Origin: Actinomadura citrea
Lineage (GTDB): Bacteria > Actinomycetota > Actinomycetes > Streptosporangiales > Streptosporangiaceae
NCBI RefSeq assembly: GCF_013409045.1
Contig: NZ_JACCBT010000001.1
Coordinates: 6,200,001 to 6,264,000, forward strand
Length of the DNA stretch: 64,000 bases
Reading direction: 5' to 3'
The notes below the pieces were generated by a model. It did not search any database. It worked only from the letters and a program-made list of their open reading frames with translations, and was not told the origin of the DNA. The position numbers were made by a program, and so were the translations under genes. Shown here one piece after another: positions 59,557-64,000 of the stretch. Position 1 is the stretch's first letter; every line of letters starts with the position of its first letter.

Positions 59557-59608
59557 CGATGACCCCTATGCCGACCCTGACGACATACACACAGCAAAGG
59601 GGGCCGCG

Positions 59609-60394
59609 GTGCTCCAGATAACCGGCCTCAGCCATTCCTACGGCGACGGCCACCGGGCCATCGACGGGCTCGACCTCACCGTCCCGGACGGCCAGCTGCT
59701 CAGCATCGTCGGCCCGTCCGGCTGCGGCAAGTCCACCCTGCTGCGCTGTATCGGCGGGCTGATCCGCCCGACCGCCGGAACCCTCACCCTGGACGGCAGG
59801 CCGATCGACGGCGTGCCCGACGACCTCGCCGTGGTGTTCCAGGACTACAGCCGGTCGCTGTTCCCCTGGCTGACCGTCCGCGACAACGTGGCGCTGCCGC
59901 TGCGGCGGCGTGGAAAGGGCCGCTCGGAGCGGCGCGCCGCAGCGCAGGAGTCTCTGGAGTCCGTGGGTCTCGCGGACGCGGGGCGCAAGTACCCGTGGCA
60001 GCTGTCGGGGGGCATGCAGCAGCGCGTGTCGATCGCGCGGGCTCTCGCCTACCGCCCGTCGCTGCTGCTCATGGACGAGCCGTTCGGGTCGGTGGACGCG
60101 CAGACCCGGGAGGACCTGGAGGACCTCGTCCTGCAGATGCACCGGACCCGGAAGATGACGATCCTGCTCGTCACGCACGACATCGACGAGAGCGTCTACG
60201 TCGGTGACCGAGTGGTCGTGCTGAACCGCTCGCCCGCCCGCGTCCACGCCGACCTGCCGGTCGATCTGCCCTCGGCACGCGACCAGATCGAGACCCGGGG
60301 GACCCCCGAGTTCGTCCGGCTTCGGGCCGAGGTCGGGCGACTGGTCCGCGGTGGCGCGAAGGTGCCCGGCGCGGCGCCCGCGGGCACCGGGTGA
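59609..60394 (+). CDS. NitT/TauT-type ABC importer, ATPase
   Basis: The 261-residue ABC ATPase has Walker A GPSGCGKSTLL, Q-loop VVFQDYSRSLFPWLTVRDNV, signature LSGGMQQR, Walker B LLLMDEPFGSVD and the switch VTHDIDESVYVGDRVVVL, closest in style to SsuB/TauB. The start is the GTG behind AAAGGGGG; an in-frame TTG at 59546 would overlap the permease and add a leader without homology. It drives the two permeases. Confidence 0.92.
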   Translation: MLQITGLSHSYGDGHRAIDGLDLTVPDGQLLSIVGPSGCGKSTLLRCIGGLIRPTAGTLTLDGRPIDGVPDDLAVVFQDYSRSLFPWLTVRDNVALPLRRRGKGRSERRAAAQESLESVGLADAGRKYPWQLSGGMQQRVSIARALAYRPSLLLMDEPFGSVDAQTREDLEDLVLQMHRTRKMTILLVTHDIDESVYVGDRVVVLNRSPARVHADLPVDLPSARDQIETRGTPEFVRLRAEVGRLVRGGAKVPGAAPAGTG

Positions 60395-60491
60395 CCCGGA
60401 GCAGAACGGCCGCCACGTGCGGCGACACGAACGAGACCGGTGCGGGCGGGCCGCCTGGGCCCGGTCGCCCGAGACCAACGGAGGGTGATTC

Positions 60492-61754
60492 ATGCGCGTA
60501 CTCATCGTGGGGGCGGGCATCGGCGGGCTCACCACCGCGCTGAGCCTGCACGAGGCCGGGGTCGAGGCCCTCGTCGTCGATTCCGCCAACCGGCTGCTGC
60601 CGCTCGGCGTCGGCATCAATCTGCTGCCGCACGCCGTCCGGGAGCTCACCGAGCTGGGATTCACCGACGAGCTGGCCGAGACCGGCATCCCGACGGGCGA
60701 GATGGTGCACTTCGACCGGCACGGCGGCCGGATCTGGGCGGAGCCGCGCGGGCGCGCCCTCGGCTACCACTGGCCGCAGTACTCGATCCACCGCGGCGAG
60801 CTGCAGATGATGCTGCTCGACGCCGTCCGCGCGCGGCTCGGCCAGGACGCCGTCCGCACCGGGACCCTCTTCGAGGGCTTCGAGCAGGACGGGACGCAGG
60901 TGCGGGCACGCCTGCTCGACCGGGCGTCGGGCACCGCCGAGACGGTGACGGCCGACGCGCTGATCGGCGCGGACGGCCTGCACTCCACCGTCCGCGCGCA
61001 GCTGTACCCGGACGAGCCGGCACCGCTGTGGAACGGCATCAGGCTGTGGCGCGGGATCACCGAGGCCGACCCCATCCTGACCGGGCGGACCATGGTCGTC
61101 ATGGGCAGCAACGCCACGTCGAAGATCGTCGTCTATCCGATCTCCATGCGCACGGAGCGCCGGGGCAAGGCGCTGCTCAACTGGGCCGCCGAGGTCAGGC
61201 TCGCCGACGACCGGCTGGACTGGGACCCCGACTGGAACAAGGCGGGCCGTCTGGAGGACGTGCTCCCCTACTTCGCGGACTGGAAGTACGACTGGCTCGA
61301 CTTCCCCGCGCTGATGTCCGAGGCGGCGGAGATCCTGGAGTATCCGATGGTCGACCGGGACCCCGTCGACCGCTGGACGTTCGGCCGCGTGACGCTGCTC
61401 GGCGACGCCGCCCACCCGATGTACCCGATCGGGTCCAACGGCGGCTCCCAGGCCATCCTCGACGCCCGCGTCCTGGCGCACGAGCTGGCCGGCTCCGGCG
61501 ACCCGGCCGACGGGCTGCTCGCCTACGACAAGGCGCGCCGCGAGACGGTCAACGCCATCGTCCGGGCCTGCCGGGACATGCCGGCCGACCGCGTCCTGCA
61601 CACGGTCAGCCAGCGGGCGCCGGACGGTTTCGACTCGATCGAGGACGTGCTGACGCCCGACGAGCTGAACACGATCAGCGGCGCGTACCGGCAGACCTCG
61701 TTCTCCGACGTCGAGGCCCTGAACTCCCGCCCCTCCTACTCGGCGGCGAGCTGA
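60492..61754 (+). CDS. FAD-dependent aromatic-ring monooxygenase-like protein
   Basis: The 420-residue flavoprotein has the Rossmann motif MRVLIVGAGIGGLTTALSLH, the DG-type stretch ADALIGADGLHSTVRAQLYP and the FAD ribityl motif VTLLGDAAHPMYPIGSNGGS. It belongs to the PHBH/PhzS-like class A monooxygenases that hydroxylate aromatic rings with NAD(P)H and O2. GGAGG precedes the ATG. It lies 97 bases downstream of the importer ATPase on the same strand and before a terminator with a T-rich tail, so the transporter probably brings in its substrate, for example an aromatic or heteroaromatic acid. The exact compound cannot be read. Confidence 0.88.
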   Translation: MRVLIVGAGIGGLTTALSLHEAGVEALVVDSANRLLPLGVGINLLPHAVRELTELGFTDELAETGIPTGEMVHFDRHGGRIWAEPRGRALGYHWPQYSIHRGELQMMLLDAVRARLGQDAVRTGTLFEGFEQDGTQVRARLLDRASGTAETVTADALIGADGLHSTVRAQLYPDEPAPLWNGIRLWRGITEADPILTGRTMVVMGSNATSKIVVYPISMRTERRGKALLNWAAEVRLADDRLDWDPDWNKAGRLEDVLPYFADWKYDWLDFPALMSEAAEILEYPMVDRDPVDRWTFGRVTLLGDAAHPMYPIGSNGGSQAILDARVLAHELAGSGDPADGLLAYDKARRETVNAIVRACRDMPADRVLHTVSQRAPDGFDSIEDVLTPDELNTISGAYRQTSFSDVEALNSRPSYSAAS

Positions 61755-61782
61755 CGGCGAGACGGGTGGGCGCGCGATGACG

Positions 61783-61812
61783 GGCGCGGCGGGGCGGTCG
61801 CCTCGCCGCGCC
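61783..61812 (+). terminator. Hairpin terminator with T-rich tail
   Basis: A stem of 9 perfect pairs, extended inward by a G-U and further pairs (61783-61796 with 61799-61812), is followed by ttcgtcttt. It ends the importer/monooxygenase unit 28 bases past the monooxygenase stop. Confidence 0.7.
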
Positions 61813-61859
61813 TTCGTCTTTCGCGCGGCACGACTTCCGCGCGGTAGGAGGCCCCCGGC

Positions 61860-62471
61860 TCAGGCGGCGGTGACGGCGGCCAGCCGCGTGCTCATGGCGT
61901 GGGCGGCGCGCTCGTAGAGGGACGGGTCGTCGTGGAGCAGGGCGTGCGCGGCGCCCGTGCGGCAGAGGGCCTCCAGCTCGAAGGCGAGCTGGGCGACGTC
62001 GGTCGCGGCCTGGATCTCACCGAGGTCGCGCGCCTCGCGGATGCAGTGCTCCAAGAAGGCGCGCCAGTCGCGCTGTGACGCGGCGATCGCGTCGCGGACG
62101 CGGCCGGGGCGGGCGTCGAACTCGGCCATCGTGGAGTGGAAGAAGCATCCGCCGGGGAAGACGGGCTCGCGCTGGTAGCGCTGCCAGGCGTCCAGGAGCG
62201 CGCGGACGCGGCCGATCCCCTCGGGGGCGGCGAGCGCGGGCTCGACCACGTGCAGGCGGAACACCTCGGCCGCCCTGCGGACCGTCGCCAGCTGGAGCTC
62301 CTCCTTGGAGCCGAAGTGGGTGAACACGCCACTCTTGCTGATCCGCAACTCGGTCGCGAGCCGGCCGATCGACAGGCCCTCCAGGCCCTCCGCCGAGGCG
62401 ATGTCGACGGCGCGGCCGAGGATCGTGCTGCGCGTCTGCTCACCCTTGAGAAGCCGTCCGTCGGTGCTCAC
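61860..62471 (-). CDS. TetR-family repressor of the adjacent efflux pump
   Basis: The 203-residue protein has the TetR helix-turn-helix GEQTRSTILGRAVDIASAEG, LSIGRLATELRISKSGVFTH and FGSKEELQLATVRRAAEVF. The C-terminal domain (TetR_C_6-like) has FPGGCFFHSTMAEFDARPGR, a pattern common in regulators of DHA2 pumps. It is divergent from the MFS gene, and each side carries the same 13-bp motif. The GTG at 62471 begins the conserved region. Its own promoter overlaps one motif, so it is probably autoregulated. Confidence 0.92.
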   Translation of the reverse strand: MSTDGRLLKGEQTRSTILGRAVDIASAEGLEGLSIGRLATELRISKSGVFTHFGSKEELQLATVRRAAEVFRLHVVEPALAAPEGIGRVRALLDAWQRYQREPVFPGGCFFHSTMAEFDARPGRVRDAIAASQRDWRAFLEHCIREARDLGEIQAATDVAQLAFELEALCRTGAAHALLHDDPSLYERAAHAMSTRLAAVTAA

Positions 62472-62478
62472 ACCTGCA

Positions 62479-62507
62479 AATCTGCACGACCGTTCGTTCA
62501 AAGTCAA
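62479..62507 (-). promoter_or_regulatory. tetR promoter with operator copy 1
   Basis: On the minus strand TTGACT (62507-62502) and CAGATT (62484-62479) are separated by 17 bases. The spacer contains the 13-bp motif ACGACCGTTCGTT (plus strand 62486-62498), whose outer ACGA/TCGT are inverted repeats. A bound repressor would block the tetR promoter. Confidence 0.65.
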
Positions 62508-62550
62508 TGGGCCGAACCCCTTGACGGGGGCCGCTTCGACAGAAGAGTGT

Positions 62551-62563
62551 ACGACCGTTCGTT
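62551..62563 (+). promoter_or_regulatory. Operator copy 2 before the efflux pump gene
   Basis: ACGACCGTTCGTT recurs exactly, 65 bases from copy 1 and 24 bases before the MFS start codon. A TTGACG at 62521-62526 may be the -35 box of the MFS gene, with no convincing -10 box. Occupation of this site would block the transcription start or early leader. Confidence 0.65.
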
Positions 62564-62586
62564 TATTTTTCTGGAGAGGTCCGCCG

Positions 62587-63987
62587 ATGACCACCACGAC
62601 CGAGACGACCGGGACCGGCCCGGCCCCACCGCGGGCGCCCGCCGTGCGGCGGGACGTGCCCTGGCTCGCCGCCGGCGCGACGTTCCTGGCCATGCTCGAC
62701 GCCACCGTCGCCAACCTGGCCGTCCCCGACCTGCACGTCGACTTCCCCGGCAGCACGCTGTCCGGCCTGACCTGGGTGATCACCCTGTACGCGGTGCTGT
62801 TCGCGGCGCTGCTCGCCCCCGCCGGCCGCGTCGCCGACCTGGTCGGGCGCCGGTCGCTGTACCTGGGGGGCACCGGGCTGTTCACGCTGGCGTCGCTGGC
62901 GTGCGCGATCGCGCCGAACCTGCCCGTCCTGCTGGCGACGCGCGCCGTGCAGGGCGCCGCCGCGGCGGCGCTGATCCCCGCGTCCCTCGCGCTGCTGCTG
63001 CACGACACGCCCCCCGAGCGGCGCGCCCGCAGCATCGGGCTGTGGAGCGCGGCGGGCGCGTTCGCCGCCGCGATCGGCCCCGGCCTCGGCGGGGTGCTGG
63101 TCGACCTGTCCGGCTGGCGGTCCCTGTTCCTCATCAACCTCCCGATCGGGCTGGCGATGCTGCTCGGCGGGCGGCGCCTGCCCCGGGCCGAGGGCGGCGC
63201 GGGACGGCTGCCCGACCTCGCCGGGACGGTGCTGCTCGGCGCCGGCGTGGGCGGCGTCGCGCTCGGCGTGACGCAGAGCCAGGACTGGGGATGGACGGAC
63301 GCCCGGACGCCCGCGCTGCTGGTCGGCGGCGTCGTCCTGGCCGGCCTGGCGCTGTGGCGGTCGGCGCGGCACCCCGTGCCCGCGTTGGAGATCTCGCTGT
63401 GGCGCAACCGCCGGTTCGCCGTCGCGAACGCCGCCTCGTTCCTGTACGGGACGTCGCTGTACGCATGGCTGCTCGTCGGCGTGCTCTTCCTGACGGGCCA
63501 GTGGCACTACTCGATCCTGAAGGCGGGGTTCGCCTCGACGCCCGGCGCGTTCACGGCCACCGCGGCGGCGGTCGTGACGGGACGGCTCACCGCCCGTACC
63601 GGCGTCCGCCCCGCCGTGACGGGCGGCGCGCTGATCGTGGCCGCCTCCGGGGTCTGGGCGGTCGCGTCCCTTCCCGCCGAACCGCACTTCCTGACGTTCT
63701 GGCTCCCGGTCGGGCTCCTGCTCGGCACCGGGGTGGGGATGCTCAGCACCGGCACCGCCACGGCCGCCGCCCTGTCGGCCGGGCCGCTGCGGTTCGCCGG
63801 CGCCACCGGGCTCAACACCACGGCGCGGCAGCTCGGCGGCGCGCTCGGCATCGCCGTCCTCGCCGCGCTGCTGCCGGAGCGGGCCGCGCTCGGCGACTAC
63901 GCCTCCGTGTACCTGTTCTGCACGATCGCCGCCGCGGGCACGGCCGCCGCCGGCCTGCTCCTCGCCGTCCGCCCGGCGAAGAACTGA
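62587..63987 (+). CDS. MFS drug-efflux transporter, DHA2 (14-TM) type
   Basis: The 466-residue membrane protein has about fourteen hydrophobic segments and DHA2 hallmarks: FLAMLDATVANLAVPDLHVD, the loop AGRVADLVGRRSLYLGG, RAVQGAAAAALIPASLALLL and WRSLFLINLPIGLAMLLG. It exports drugs or dyes by proton antiport. GGAGAGG precedes the ATG. It is controlled with the divergent TetR through two operator copies. No linked biosynthesis gene is visible. Confidence 0.93.
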   Translation: MTTTTETTGTGPAPPRAPAVRRDVPWLAAGATFLAMLDATVANLAVPDLHVDFPGSTLSGLTWVITLYAVLFAALLAPAGRVADLVGRRSLYLGGTGLFTLASLACAIAPNLPVLLATRAVQGAAAAALIPASLALLLHDTPPERRARSIGLWSAAGAFAAAIGPGLGGVLVDLSGWRSLFLINLPIGLAMLLGGRRLPRAEGGAGRLPDLAGTVLLGAGVGGVALGVTQSQDWGWTDARTPALLVGGVVLAGLALWRSARHPVPALEISLWRNRRFAVANAASFLYGTSLYAWLLVGVLFLTGQWHYSILKAGFASTPGAFTATAAAVVTGRLTARTGVRPAVTGGALIVAASGVWAVASLPAEPHFLTFWLPVGLLLGTGVGMLSTGTATAAALSAGPLRFAGATGLNTTARQLGGALGIAVLAALLPERAALGDYASVYLFCTIAAAGTAAAGLLLAVRPAKN

Positions 63988-63997
63988 GGGAGGGACC

Positions 63998-64000
63998 ATG
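63998..64000 (+). CDS. Start codon of a further gene (cut off by the window edge)
   Basis: The window ends with GGAGGGACC-ATG, a good ribosome binding site and start ten bases past the MFS stop. Nothing of the protein is included. It suggests a gene co-transcribed with the pump. Confidence 0.4.

Noticed and set aside
1..64000. CRISPR array, insertion sequence, prophage or biosynthetic megasynthase
   Set aside because: No regularly spaced repeats, transposase or integrase motifs, phage structural genes or PKS/NRPS domains were seen on reading both strands.

Overview
This 64 kb window is high-GC DNA with heavy use of GTG starts, dense ATGA/GTGA gene overlaps and hairpin terminators that lack U-runs. 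Together with a four-gene conservon (sensor kinase, roadblock, DUF742, small GTPase), an HspR-type HAIR element ahead of lon, an F420-type Ddn domain, a relative of the mycothiol-dependent nitroreductases and an LAL-type LuxR regulator, this points to a filamentous actinomycete. Actinomadura/Thermomonosporaceae is my best guess, by inference from the gene set only. No rRNA, complete tRNA, CRISPR array, insertion sequence or prophage was seen.

Layout. 1-3.5 kb: end of a branched-chain 2-oxoacid dehydrogenase cluster (E1-beta tail, E2), a secreted SMP-30-like protein with a divergent MarR regulator, and a small PH-domain protein. 3.5-11.1 kb: sbcD-sbcC, a RibD-type reductase and deaminase encoded as two overlapping genes, a nitroreductase-like protein and a divergent aldehyde dehydrogenase sharing an 18-bp palindrome. 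11.1-16.2 kb: two degenerate acyl-CoA-synthetase-like genes and a large ATPase/LuxR regulator, with a perfect 20-bp palindrome between them. 16.3-24.8 kb: an eight-gene myo-inositol unit read leftwards (iolG, TIM-barrel protein, iolC, iolB, iolD, then binding protein, permease and ATPase of a sugar ABC importer). It has a promoter at 24802-24830 whose spacer holds a LacI-like operator, and a second, perfect operator inside iolG.

24.9-34.7 kb: an epimerase/Ddn fusion, an SDR, a VanZ-like protein, Lon protease under a HAIR element, a zinc-ribbon protein of unknown function, an MFS transporter, and a MarR-GNAT fusion behind its own palindrome. 34.7-37.3 kb: two small membrane proteins, then a scar where a citrate-synthase gene (minus strand, also carrying an in-frame stop) and an isopropylmalate-synthase-like gene (plus strand) are both cut at the 5' end and meet head to head near 36,410.

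37.3-46.5 kb: a coupled SWIM zinc-finger/DUF6493-like pair, an O6-alkylguanine-DNA alkyltransferase, a TetR/SDR convergent pair, a glutathione peroxidase, two tandem roughly 50-residue membrane miniproteins, and an LCP cell-wall ligase. 46.6-56.9 kb: an ABC-exporter remnant, a three-AAA-domain ATPase divergent from a STAS antagonist, an SGNH hydrolase and the conservon. 57-64 kb: a NitT/TauT-type ABC importer in line with an FAD monooxygenase, then a TetR repressor divergent from a drug-efflux MFS pump with two identical 13-bp operator copies.

The best candidates for something undescribed are the SWIM/DUF6493 pair, the miniprotein pair, the 20-bp palindrome with its degenerate ligase genes, and the three-domain AAA protein in which only the last module looks catalytically complete. 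All function calls rest on reading motifs by eye; no database search was run.
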